Part shown: piece by piece, positions 45,189 to 53,026 of the stretch
Position numbering within the stretch: position 1 is the stretch's first letter
Layout of the letters: each line of letters starts with the position of its first letter
Origin: JASHPR01 sp963815375
Lineage (GTDB): Bacteria > Actinomycetota > Actinomycetes > Streptosporangiales > Streptosporangiaceae
Assembly (NCBI GenBank): GCA_963815375.1
Contig: CAWFGX010000005.1
Coordinates: 1,488,001-1,552,000, forward strand
Reading direction: 5' to 3'
DNA: 64,000 nucleotides
Notes under the pieces: generated by a model
What the model was told of the DNA's origin: nothing
What the model saw: only the letters and a program-made list of their open reading frames with translations
Database searches by the model: none
Program-made: the position numbers and the translations under genes

Positions 45189-46391
45189 ATGGCGATCGAA
45201 ACGGCTCCGGAGCGGGAACAGCGAACGGCGCTCCGCGGCGTGATGTTCTTCGTAGCTCTGATAGCGATCCCCGCAGGCCTGTACGGAGTCATCGGCCAGC
45301 ACGCCGTCGGCGCTGCGGTCGCCGTACTGGCAGGCCTTGGCTGTCTTCTGGTCTGGTGGCTGACCCGCCGCCGGTTCGCCGGCGTCCAGGCGCGGCGCCT
45401 GAGCCTGCTGTGCTCGCTGCTGACGATCACAGTCGCAGCCGGGGCGGTACTTGGTGTTGTCCTGTTCCTTGCCTCTCCGTCCTACGGCGTCTCCATAGCC
45501 ACGCTGATGCCCGCGATCATCGCCCTGGCTGTCACGCTCGCGGTGCTGGCTGCCCGGCTGGTTGCAGGTCACCGGCTGAAGGCCGTGGCTGCCTCCGAGA
45601 TCGCGGCTGCGCGCGCGAAGCAGCTAGCAGTGACCAGGACGGGACCGCAGATGCCCGGCTTGCAGACAGACACGAGGTCCATCGCTGAGATTGCCGACCT
45701 CCGGCAAAGGCTGCAGAGCGGGCAGTACCAGTCGACCCCCTGCCTCACGGTACAGCCGGACGGCACGCTGGTCCTGCGCCCGCAGCGGGTACGCGTCCGG
45801 GGCTGGCACCGCGGCTCGGCAGCTGCCCTCCCGTTTGCGATGATCTTGATCGCGCGCGAGTTCATGACCACGGGCTGGACCGGCCTGATCGCGGTCGCGG
45901 TCTCGGTTGCGGTCATCCTCCTGATCATCCTGAGCCTCTACGAGCTCAGGGTCCGCCATGGCGCCGCGATCCTGACCGATACCAAGCTGGTCATCCCGAC
46001 CTGGTACGGCCGCCGCCGCACCGTGCCGCGCCGCCTGGTCGCGCGCGTCGCCCTGCTCCAGGCCAGGCAGCCCAGGGGGTCCGCAGTGCCGCTGATGCTG
46101 GCGATCGGAAGCGACGGGGGCTGTCTGCTGCGCCTGAGCGGAGGCAGCATCCCCTGGGAGGACGTGCTCACGTTCGCGGCAGGCCTGCAGGTTCCAGTAG
46201 ACGTCAGGAAGGAGCAGCAGGAACTCGGGCAGCTGAGCCAGGACTACCCCGGATCCGTGCCCTGGGCCTGGCAGCACCCAGCGGCTCTTGGGCTCCTGAT
46301 CGCCCTGGTGATCGTGCTGATCGTCGTCGGCGTGGTCGTCGGGCTGGCCGTCGCCGGGGTTATCCAGCCGTCCTCGGGATCGGCTAGCTGA
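45189..46391 (+). CDS. Multi-pass membrane protein of unknown function
   Basis: This 400-residue protein has helices at about residues 18-36, 40-58, 75-97 and 100-122, a cytoplasmic loop (LKAVAASEIAAARAKQLAV; SIAEIADLRQRLQSGQYQ), helices near 215-255, a PH-like beta segment (GAAILTDTKLVIPTWYGRRR; SIPWEDVLTFAAGLQVPVDV) and a final helix (LLIALVIVLIVVGVVVGLAV). No enzyme motif is seen. AGGAGGAAGTA precedes the ATG. The phased repeats place it under the same control as the secreted-protein operons, and its stop overlaps the convergent SARP copy 7 by 8 nt. A role in envelope or cargo handling is a guess. Confidence 0.75.
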   Translation: MAIETAPEREQRTALRGVMFFVALIAIPAGLYGVIGQHAVGAAVAVLAGLGCLLVWWLTRRRFAGVQARRLSLLCSLLTITVAAGAVLGVVLFLASPSYGVSIATLMPAIIALAVTLAVLAARLVAGHRLKAVAASEIAAARAKQLAVTRTGPQMPGLQTDTRSIAEIADLRQRLQSGQYQSTPCLTVQPDGTLVLRPQRVRVRGWHRGSAAALPFAMILIAREFMTTGWTGLIAVAVSVAVILLIILSLYELRVRHGAAILTDTKLVIPTWYGRRRTVPRRLVARVALLQARQPRGSAVPLMLAIGSDGGCLLRLSGGSIPWEDVLTFAAGLQVPVDVRKEQQELGQLSQDYPGSVPWAWQHPAALGLLIALVIVLIVVGVVVGLAVAGVIQPSSGSAS

Positions 46392-49300
46392 CCGGGAACG
46401 GTTCCGCGGTATCCGCGATCGCGAGGCGAACCTGCTCAGCTTCGGGAGCGCCGAGGTCGTGGTACAGAACCAGGGCCTGCTGCCAGTGATAACGGGCCTC
46501 GCCGCCGTCGCCGACCGCCCGGTGACTCCGGCCGAGACCGTCGTGGGCTCTCGCCTGCTGGTATTTCTCCCCAATCTTCGCGGCGAGGCCGAGCGCGGCG
46601 GAATGGTGGGCGAGGGCCTGATCGGGCTTACCGGTCGACAGGGATGCTTCGCCGAGGCCGTTGAGCGCCGTGGCCTCCCCGGACTCGTCGCCGGTCTCGC
46701 GGCACAGCGCCAGTGCCCGCTCGAAGTAAGCAGTTGCCCGTTCGTACCGGCCCTGCTGGAGGTCGAGGTCACCCAGGGCGGCCAGAAGCTGGGCCCGCCC
46801 AGACCTGCTGCCCGTCTCGCTGTGCAGGGCCAGGGCGCAGGTGAAATTCCTGGCCGCCTCGTCGTAGCGGCCCTGGCAACGGCAGACGATGCCGAGGTTG
46901 GCAAGCGCGTATGCCTCGCCGGGCCTGTCGCCTGCCTCGCGGAACAGTGCCAGTGCCCGCCCGAAGTGGCCGGTGGCGTCTGGGTAGCGCCCTTGCTGAT
47001 AGTCGATCATGCCTAGGTTGATCAGGGCGCGGGCCTCGCCGGTCTGGTCGCCGGCCTTGCTGAAAGCGGTCAGGGCCTGCCGGAGGTTCCTCGCTGCTTC
47101 CTGGTGCCGGCCCTGCTGGCCGTCGATCATGCCGAGGTTGGCCAGGGCGCGGGCCTCGCCGGTGTGATCGCTGGATTTGCGGAACAGGGCCAGGGCGTGC
47201 CTTAGGCCGACGGCGGCCTGCTGCACGCGGCCCTGCTTCCAGTCGACGAGAGCGAGGCTGGTGAGCGCAGTGCCCTCGCCGGCAAGATCGCCACTGCGGC
47301 GGGCGGCGTCCCGGGCGTGGCCGTGAATGATCATCGCCTCCGGAGCATGGCCGCCCGTTTCGAGGTAACGCGACAGTGTTGCTGACAGCCGGGCCGCGTG
47401 GCCGGGCCAGTCACTTGATGCCGCGTACGTGACGATCGCGACCAGGTTCGCCCGCTCGGTGTCCAGCCACTCCAGTGCCGCCCCCGGACCGCTCGCCGTC
47501 AGTGGGGGAGCAACCGGCATCGGGAGGCGGGGCCGGCGGTGACGCTCCGCAGGCATCAGGCTGTCCATCATCGCTGCCGTTGTATGCAGGTAGTAGTCAA
47601 GCAACCGGGTAACTGCCTCGCTCTGCTGGTCCTGCGTCTCCCGCGCTGCCGTGAGTTCGCTGGCATAGGCCCGTAACAGGTCGTGCGCCGCGTAGCGGCC
47701 CGGCCGGGTCGGCTGGACGAGATGAGCTTGCCGCAGCACCTCGAGCATGCGCTCGCTCTGCTCGGCCGTGGTCGCGGTAAGAGCGGCCAGCGCGCAGGCG
47801 TCCAGATCGGTGCCTGGGTGCAGGCTCGCCAGCCGGAAAGCCCTGGCCGAATCCGCATCCAGGTGCTGACAGGACCAGGAGAAGACGGTTCGCGCCGAGC
47901 TGTAGGGGTCGCCGCCCACGGCCAGGCGGTCCAGCCGCCGCTCCCGGTCGGAAAGCTCGCTCACCAGGTCGGCGAGCAGGACGGCCGGGCGGGCGGCGGC
48001 AAGCTCGGCTGCCACTCGCAGCGTCAGCGGCAGCCGTGAGCACTGAGCTGCCAGCTCGGCCGCTGCGGTTCGCTCGCCGGTCACGCGGGTGCCGATCAGT
48101 GTCCCCAGCAGCGTGACGGCTTCATCGAGTGGCAGCACGTCGAGGTCGAGCCGGACCGCGCCGTCCCTCGCGACCAGGCCAGACAGCGAGTCGCGGCTGG
48201 TCACCACCGTCATGCAGGTTTCGGTGCCAGGCAGCAGCGGCCGGACCTGCTCTACTGAACGGGCGTTGTCCAGTACCAGCAGCACCCGCAGGCCGGCCAG
48301 CAGGCTGCGGTACCTCGCAGCACGTTCATCCGCATCGAAAGGGATGTCCTCTCCGCGCATGCCCAGTGTGCTCAGCAAGCCGGCCAGCGCATCGGACGAC
48401 GGCAAAGCCTGGGCGAGGTCGTAGCCACGCAGGTTCATGTACAGCTGACCGTCGGGAAAGCGCTGCGCGACCTGGTGGGCCCAGTGCACGGCCAGAGCTG
48501 TCTTGCCTACCCCGGGTGTCCCGGCGACGACGCAGATCGCCACAGTCCCTGGCTCACGCTCGGCCTGGCCGAGCATTCTGGTCAGCTCCGTCAGCTCGCG
48601 GCTACGGCCGACAAAATGCCTTACCGTGCCCGGCAGCTCCTGTGGCACGACTGGCGCCGGCCCCATGGCGGTCGGTGCGGGCTCCGGGCCGGCCAGTGCG
48701 GGATCGCCGGCGAGCATCCGCTGGTGCAGTTCGCGCAGCTGGGCACCTGGCTCGGTGCCGAGTTCGTCGACCAGCACCCGGCGGGCATGCCGATAAGCGG
48801 CAAGCGCCTCGCCCTGGCGGCTGTCACGGAACAGGGCGAGCATCAGCAGGGTGTGCAGCGACTCGCGCAAGGGATGGGCCCGGGCCAGGCGCTGCAGCTC
48901 GGCGATCACGTCGGCGTGCCTGCCGAGGCGCAGGTCGGCGTCGATGCGCGTCTCCAGTGCCCGCAGCCGCATCTCGGCGAGCCGGGGGACCTCCCGTTGC
49001 GTCAGCGCCACCGACTGGACGTCCGCCAGCGGCTCGCCGCGCCACAGTGACAGCGCCGCGCCGGCATGAGCGGCCGCCTGATCCCAGCGAGCGCTCCGTG
49101 CCGCGGCGCGTGCGGCCGCTAAGAGATCCTCGAACCGGGAGACGTCGAGCTCGCGGGAGTCCACGCTGATCACGTATCCGCTGGGCTGGGCGCTGACCCG
49201 CGAACGGCCGGCGTCACCGAGCGCCTGGCGCAGCCGGCTTACGTAGTTGCGTATGGTCACCTCGGCTGACGGCGGAGGATCGCTACCCCACAAGTTCTCG

Positions 49301-49446
49301 GTTATCGCGTCCATCGAGACCGTGTGGTTGGCGTCCAGCAGCAGTGTCGCGAGCAGCGCCCGCTGGCTGCCCCGGCGCACCGGGACTACCGTGCCCCCGG
49401 AACGCACCACAAGCGGCCCGAGCAGGCAGAACTCCATCGCCCCCAT
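46384..49446 (-). CDS. SARP-NB-ARC-TPR transcriptional regulator (copy 7, long TPR)
   Basis: This 1020-residue AfsR-type protein has a winged helix (MEFCLLGPLVVRSGGTVVPV, TIRNYVSRLRQALGDAGRSR), BTAD (LSLWRGEPLADVQSVALTQR), NB-ARC (Walker A GTPGVGKTALAVHWAHQ, Walker B LRVLLVLDNARSVEQVR) and a longer TPR superhelix than its neighbours. Regular 40-residue units read GEARALANLGMIDGQQGRHQ and GEAYALANLGIVCRCQGRYD. It is the most divergent intact copy. It is convergent with the membrane-protein gene, and on the other side follows the RiPP-like operon on the same strand. The start is 49446 or the ATG at 49437. Confidence 0.9.
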   Translation of the reverse strand: MGAMEFCLLGPLVVRSGGTVVPVRRGSQRALLATLLLDANHTVSMDAITENLWGSDPPPSAEVTIRNYVSRLRQALGDAGRSRVSAQPSGYVISVDSRELDVSRFEDLLAAARAAARSARWDQAAAHAGAALSLWRGEPLADVQSVALTQREVPRLAEMRLRALETRIDADLRLGRHADVIAELQRLARAHPLRESLHTLLMLALFRDSRQGEALAAYRHARRVLVDELGTEPGAQLRELHQRMLAGDPALAGPEPAPTAMGPAPVVPQELPGTVRHFVGRSRELTELTRMLGQAEREPGTVAICVVAGTPGVGKTALAVHWAHQVAQRFPDGQLYMNLRGYDLAQALPSSDALAGLLSTLGMRGEDIPFDADERAARYRSLLAGLRVLLVLDNARSVEQVRPLLPGTETCMTVVTSRDSLSGLVARDGAVRLDLDVLPLDEAVTLLGTLIGTRVTGERTAAAELAAQCSRLPLTLRVAAELAAARPAVLLADLVSELSDRERRLDRLAVGGDPYSSARTVFSWSCQHLDADSARAFRLASLHPGTDLDACALAALTATTAEQSERMLEVLRQAHLVQPTRPGRYAAHDLLRAYASELTAARETQDQQSEAVTRLLDYYLHTTAAMMDSLMPAERHRRPRLPMPVAPPLTASGPGAALEWLDTERANLVAIVTYAASSDWPGHAARLSATLSRYLETGGHAPEAMIIHGHARDAARRSGDLAGEGTALTSLALVDWKQGRVQQAAVGLRHALALFRKSSDHTGEARALANLGMIDGQQGRHQEAARNLRQALTAFSKAGDQTGEARALINLGMIDYQQGRYPDATGHFGRALALFREAGDRPGEAYALANLGIVCRCQGRYDEAARNFTCALALHSETGSRSGRAQLLAALGDLDLQQGRYERATAYFERALALCRETGDESGEATALNGLGEASLSTGKPDQALAHHSAALGLAAKIGEKYQQARAHDGLGRSHRAVGDGGEARYHWQQALVLYHDLGAPEAEQVRLAIADTAEPFPVS

Positions 49447-49584
49447 AGGATCCCGAGTCTGCCGCGACCCCGTACCAGCCCGCTAACATGCGTGCCACCC
49501 GGACGTTACCCCGGCAACAAACAGCTAACAGCGCTTTCCAGAGGCCATACGGCTGTGGCCGCGTGCCCGCAGCCAGACTGGGTG

Positions 49585-49619
49585 CTGTGGCCTGGCCCGT
49601 TGCCCGGGCCAGGCCACAG
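49585..49619 (-). terminator. 15-bp perfect hairpin after the peptide gene
   Basis: CTGTGGCCTGGCCCG (49585-49599) pairs with CGGGCCAGGCCACAG (49605-49619) over TTGCC. It begins 10 nt after the stop of the 21-residue peptide gene. No clear U-tract follows on the minus strand, so it may act as a 3' stabiliser or a Rho-assisted terminator. Confidence 0.6.
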
Positions 49620-49629
49620 GCGAGACGCA

Positions 49630-49695
49630 TTACCTGAGCGGAATGCACAGGTAGGTGGTCTCGACCTTCTCCAGCTTGCGGATCTTGATCTTCAC
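49630..49695 (-). CDS. Candidate RiPP precursor peptide, 21 aa
   Basis: The GTG at 49695 overlaps the TGA of the M50 gene (GTGA) and has AAGGAGGTGAC, a near-full anti-16S match, 5 nt upstream. The product starts MKIKIRKLEK, is strongly basic in its first ten residues, then has Val-Glu, and ends TTYLCIPLR with one Cys, one Tyr and a C-terminal Arg before TAA. Short basic leader, Glu/Thr/Tyr/Cys core, coupling to a peptidase and a ThiF-like enzyme, and a hairpin right after the stop all fit a ribosomally made, modified peptide. I know no named class with this sequence. The Glu-Thr-Thr-Tyr resembles PqqA only superficially, and no radical SAM enzyme is present. Confidence 0.7.
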   Translation of the reverse strand: MKIKIRKLEKVETTYLCIPLR

Positions 49696-51023
49696 GATGT
49701 GTCACCTCCTTCCGGCTGTGGGCGCGGGCCTTGCAGCAGGCACCGCACCCGGTGACCGTGGCGCCGCCACCAGGCACGAATCCAGAGGGTCAGCGTCCCT
49801 GCGGTGGCAGCGATGACCGCGGTTCCGTTGCCGAGCCTGGCCAGGGAGGGGCTTCCGGTCAGGTCGCTGAATGCGCGGCCCAGTACCAGGACCGCTGCGG
49901 GCAGTTCGGTCGTAACGGCTACGGCCAGGCAGGCCGCTGTGCCGAAACCGAGCACGACACCGTAGACCCGAACGGCAGACCGTTCCCTCTTGCCCAGCCC
50001 GAGGCTTGGATCGGCAGGCCTGCCGGCCCGCAGGCGCACCAGGCGCGTCGCGCTTCTGGCCAGGTACCAGAAGTAAGCGCTGCCATCGGCGTACAGGCTG
50101 AGGCAGCCGGTTAGGTCCTGCAGCACGAAATAGATGTCAGTCCGCATGAAGACGAGCAGTTCCAGCGGCAGGTAGAGCACGGCGAGCAGGATCGTGGCCT
50201 CGATAAGCTGATCCGCGACCGCGGGCATGCCCCCGCCTGCGGCAGCCAGCAGGATCAGGCCGAGCGCGGCGATGACCAGGTCAAGCGCCATCCCGGCCAG
50301 GTAGACCGTGAGTCGTGTCCGGCGGGACTGGGTCCACACGCCCGTCACGTCCGTCTGCGCCGCAGGGAACTGCAGCCGGGTGCCGAGGCTCAGCCGGGCG
50401 GGAACCCCAGCCGCCCGAGCGGTCGCCAGATGGGCCAGCTCGTGCACGAAGGTCAGCGTCCAGGCGATGGACAGGTCGCCGGCCAGCACGATCCCGCCCC
50501 ACCGCGACCAGATCAGGCTCCGGTACGTGGGCACAAGCTGCGCGTGAGACGCCAGGCATCCGATCCCGGCCACGATGATCGCGAATGCTGTGAGAGCTGT
50601 CACGGGGTGCAGCGTCCAACGGGTATAGGCCGGTTTCAGCCAGCGCAGGCTCGCTCGGGGCGGTTCGGGCTGGGGGAGCGGGTGATCGTCAATGGCATCG
50701 ATGAAGTCGAGATCGGCCAGGTTCTCGATGAAATCGGCGATGTCGACCGGCTCGTTCCCCTCGCTCCGGAGCGTTTCGCTGACCTGTCCTACCGTGCGCT
50801 GACCGCTCAGCAGCACGAGAATCCGGTGCGCGATGTCGGGAACCTGGACGAAGTCGCCGGTGTCGGCCCGGCCGATGATCCAGGAGCCATGGTCGGCGCG
50901 CACGCTGAGCGGGTGGACGCGGATAGTGCTCTCCGCGGTGACATGGGGGCGGCCGGCGGGCCCCCGATCGCCAGAAGGCACGGCCGGGTCGCCTGCGCTC
51001 ATCTTCTCGCCAGCTGCGGTCAT
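49692..51023 (-). CDS. M50 membrane metallopeptidase with N-terminal PqqD-like domain
   Basis: In this 443-residue protein, residues about 35-112 look like a PqqD/RRE-type winged helix (IIGRADTGDFVQVPDIAHRI, VSETLRSEGNEPVDIADFIE). A site-2-protease-like membrane domain follows: helices at about 142-158 and 178-192, the zinc motif HELAH at 194-198 in WTLTFVHELAHLATARAAG, and a later Asp248 in LAGMALDLVIAALGL as probable third ligand. Several more C-terminal helices follow. It would cut a peptide within or at the membrane. ATGA couples it to the ThiF gene and GTGA to the 21-residue peptide gene, so maturation or export of that peptide is the likely job. Confidence 0.85.
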   Translation of the reverse strand: MTAAGEKMSAGDPAVPSGDRGPAGRPHVTAESTIRVHPLSVRADHGSWIIGRADTGDFVQVPDIAHRILVLLSGQRTVGQVSETLRSEGNEPVDIADFIENLADLDFIDAIDDHPLPQPEPPRASLRWLKPAYTRWTLHPVTALTAFAIIVAGIGCLASHAQLVPTYRSLIWSRWGGIVLAGDLSIAWTLTFVHELAHLATARAAGVPARLSLGTRLQFPAAQTDVTGVWTQSRRTRLTVYLAGMALDLVIAALGLILLAAAGGGMPAVADQLIEATILLAVLYLPLELLVFMRTDIYFVLQDLTGCLSLYADGSAYFWYLARSATRLVRLRAGRPADPSLGLGKRERSAVRVYGVVLGFGTAACLAVAVTTELPAAVLVLGRAFSDLTGSPSLARLGNGTAVIAATAGTLTLWIRAWWRRHGHRVRCLLQGPRPQPEGGDTS

Positions 51024-52123
51024 GCCAGCCCAGACCCGCAGCCAGGGCAGTCCGGCCGCCGCTCGCTGGTGAGCACAAACGGTGAGTTGAGCTGCACGAG
51101 GTTGATCGCCTGGACCTGGCCCGCCGCCACGGGAGGCACGCCGGTCAGCAGGCCGATCACTGCGTGGGCGGCCAGGATCCCGGAAAGCCCAGCTGAGGCG
51201 GCGCTAACGGCGTTCTCCGCCGGGCGCCGGGCGGCATCGGCGAGGTTGACGGCCAGCGGCCCTTGCCGCTCCCGGTCGGTCGTGCTGACGCATTCATAGC
51301 AGGCGCTGCCGCCCGGAACGTAGGTGCCCACGGTCGCCTGCGGGCCGTGATAACCGGCGTCTACCCACGGCGTCGCAGCAGCCAGGCAGGCCCGGTTTGC
51401 CCAGATGATCAGCTCAGCCGGGGTGTCCGCCGCGAGCAGCAGCGCGTCGCAGTCCTTGGCGAGCGGCATCATGTCCTCCTGGCACCGCAGGAGAACGCGC
51501 TCGCCGGTGACGCTGATGTCGCTGTTGAGTCGCTGCAGCTGCCGGACCCCGGCGTCAGCCTTTGCGGTGCCGATATCGCTCTCGTCGAAGAGCACCTGGC
51601 GGTTGAGGTTCGACAGCTCGACCCTGTCGCTGTCCACGCAGTGCAGGTTCCCGACACCGCTAGCCGCCAGAACCATCGCGGCGAAGCCTCCGGTACCGCC
51701 AAGTCCGACCACGGTTACCCTCGCCCGGCGAAGGGCGACTTGTGGCTCCCAGGTGCTGGCCCTCGGAACAAGGTCCACCCAGCGGAAGTAGTTCCGGCCG
51801 CGGCTGTAGCGTTCCTTTTCCCGGTCAGTGAGTTCGGCGGGGTCGGAGCTGCCGGCATCTTCGACATAGCCCGAGCCGATCATGGCCTCTATCGCGTCCC
51901 GGACGTCATCCACGGTCTCACCGGGATGCTGCGCGATGACGTCCCGCACGATCTGGTCGGTGGTCCTGGTGCCGTTCATGCACTCCAGCACTGACCACAC
52001 GGACCCCGTCGGATCCTCGATCTCGCTCGCCAGACCGCCGACCATGCCGCCGATCCGGATCAGGCCGCCGTCAATACGGAACGGCAGGTGTTCCGGCTTG
52101 ATGCGAGGCCTGGTCATTTCCAT
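51020..52123 (-). CDS. ThiF/HesA/E1-like adenylyltransferase with N-terminal PqqD-like domain
   Basis: In this 367-residue protein, residues 10-90 form a PqqD-like winged-helix domain (SVWSVLECMNGTRTTDQIVR, DAIEAMIGSGYVED), a fold used by RiPP enzymes to hold leader peptides. From about 128 on it is an E1-like fold: ATP loop VVGLGGTGG (138-146), VDSDRVELSNLNRQ (163-176), and zinc sites CYEC (275-278) and CPGC (359-362). ThiF-like enzymes adenylate peptide carboxylates or side chains; MccB (microcin C) and PaaA (pantocin A) do so on ribosomal peptides. The likely substrate is the 21-residue peptide. No obvious catalytic Cys for sulfur transfer is seen. GGAGG precedes the ATG. Confidence 0.88.
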   Translation of the reverse strand: MEMTRPRIKPEHLPFRIDGGLIRIGGMVGGLASEIEDPTGSVWSVLECMNGTRTTDQIVRDVIAQHPGETVDDVRDAIEAMIGSGYVEDAGSSDPAELTDREKERYSRGRNYFRWVDLVPRASTWEPQVALRRARVTVVGLGGTGGFAAMVLAASGVGNLHCVDSDRVELSNLNRQVLFDESDIGTAKADAGVRQLQRLNSDISVTGERVLLRCQEDMMPLAKDCDALLLAADTPAELIIWANRACLAAATPWVDAGYHGPQATVGTYVPGGSACYECVSTTDRERQGPLAVNLADAARRPAENAVSAASAGLSGILAAHAVIGLLTGVPPVAAGQVQAINLVQLNSPFVLTSERRPDCPGCGSGLA

Positions 52124-52182
52124 TGCACCCTCCGAGCTTTGGGTGAGTCCAGTCTCGGCGATGAATCCGTTGCGGGCGTTAA

Positions 52183-52866
52183 CTAGAGCGGGATCAGATA
52201 GACGGTTCCGACAGAGGGGATCGGATAATTATGGCTGCCCGCGAGGGTATGGTTGCCGCCATCAGGGCAGTACGTGTTGCTGGTATTTGTACCGCTTGTA
52301 CCCGCCCAGAACATGCTGTGGCAATTCCTGCAGTATCGCCAGCCGGTTTGACCGCCGTTGGTGCCGTTGCCGATCCAGGTCACATACGATTCCCTGCTAC
52401 TGGGGCCGGTGTGTGCGCCGCCATTTGCCGGGCAGACGCCGGCGGACGTTCCACCCCAGTACATGATGTAGCAATTGCCGCACCACCACCAGTTTCCCTG
52501 CCAGTTGCTGTTTGCCACAGCGCCATAGTAGAAGTAGTAATTGGAAGTGGTGTAGGCGTTGAGGCCGGCGTGCGGTACACCGTCCCCGTAGGGGCAGACC
52601 CCGCCCTTGATATTTCCATTGCTGTCCTTATAGCCGCCGTACCACATTCCCTGGCACACGTCGCACCAGTACCAGTTCTCCTGCGTCTGGGCAGTGGTGC
52701 TGGGCGATGCGAGTGAGGCCGGAATGGAAGCGCCTGCGCGCGCACGGCCTGCCAGCGGCGCTGAAGCCGCGACGACCGCGGCCGTGCCCAAGCCCACCAT
52801 CAGGCCATTCCTCACCACCGCCCGCCTGGTGAGCCCGCGGATTTCCTGTGGCGCATCGCTTGTCAT
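52183..52866 (-). CDS. Tat-exported protein with three Trp/Cys-rich repeats
   Basis: The 227-residue product has a twin-Arg signal (GLTRRAVVRNGLMVGLGTAA, then VVAASAPLAGRARA). The mature part holds three repeats of about 45-60 residues with pattern W-x-(W/Y)-C-x-x-C-x-x-M-(F/Y/W) and then C-P-x-x-G-x-H: YWCDVCQGMWYGG, WWCGNCYIMYWGG and RYCRNCHSMFWAG. The CxxC...C...H sets could bind one metal each. Tat export suits a protein folded around a cofactor before export. The start 52866 (AGGAG 6 nt upstream) is preferred to 52947, which lies before the promoter repeats. It is 59 nt upstream of the ThiF gene and probably in the same operon. Confidence 0.75.
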   Translation of the reverse strand: MTSDAPQEIRGLTRRAVVRNGLMVGLGTAAVVAASAPLAGRARAGASIPASLASPSTTAQTQENWYWCDVCQGMWYGGYKDSNGNIKGGVCPYGDGVPHAGLNAYTTSNYYFYYGAVANSNWQGNWWWCGNCYIMYWGGTSAGVCPANGGAHTGPSSRESYVTWIGNGTNGGQTGWRYCRNCHSMFWAGTSGTNTSNTYCPDGGNHTLAGSHNYPIPSVGTVYLIPL

Positions 52867-52940
52867 GGCTGCTCCTGCTTCGGTGATTTCAGATGGCCGC
52901 TTTCGCGCCGGTCGTGCAGGAGCAAGTCTCGTTCGGGCCC

Positions 52941-52956
52941 GTATCACGCCCGTAGC
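52941..52956 (-). promoter_or_regulatory. SARP-type repeat pair upstream of the RiPP-like operon (site 7)
   Basis: On the minus strand GCTAC (52956-52952) and GATAC (52945-52941) are 11 bp apart, and a poorer third element (GAACG at 52934-52930) continues the phase. It lies about 75 nt before the ATG of the Tat-signal protein, the same distance as in the other sites. Confidence 0.5.
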
Positions 52957-53026
52957 ATTTGATCATCACCCGGAGGGCCCAGCCCCGAGCCGCTGCGTTG
53001 AGGAGAGGGATCCGCGTTCCGCTGTG

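Noticed and set aside
46384..49446. Regular DNA repeats in the region read as a CRISPR or satellite array
   Set aside because: The periodicity is about 120 bp, in frame, and encodes TPR units of the regulator; there are no identical direct repeats with unique spacers.
49630..49695. PqqA (pyrroloquinoline quinone precursor)
   Set aside because: The Glu-Thr-Thr-Tyr segment only loosely recalls PqqA spacing; no PqqE-type radical SAM enzyme, PqqB or PqqC is present.
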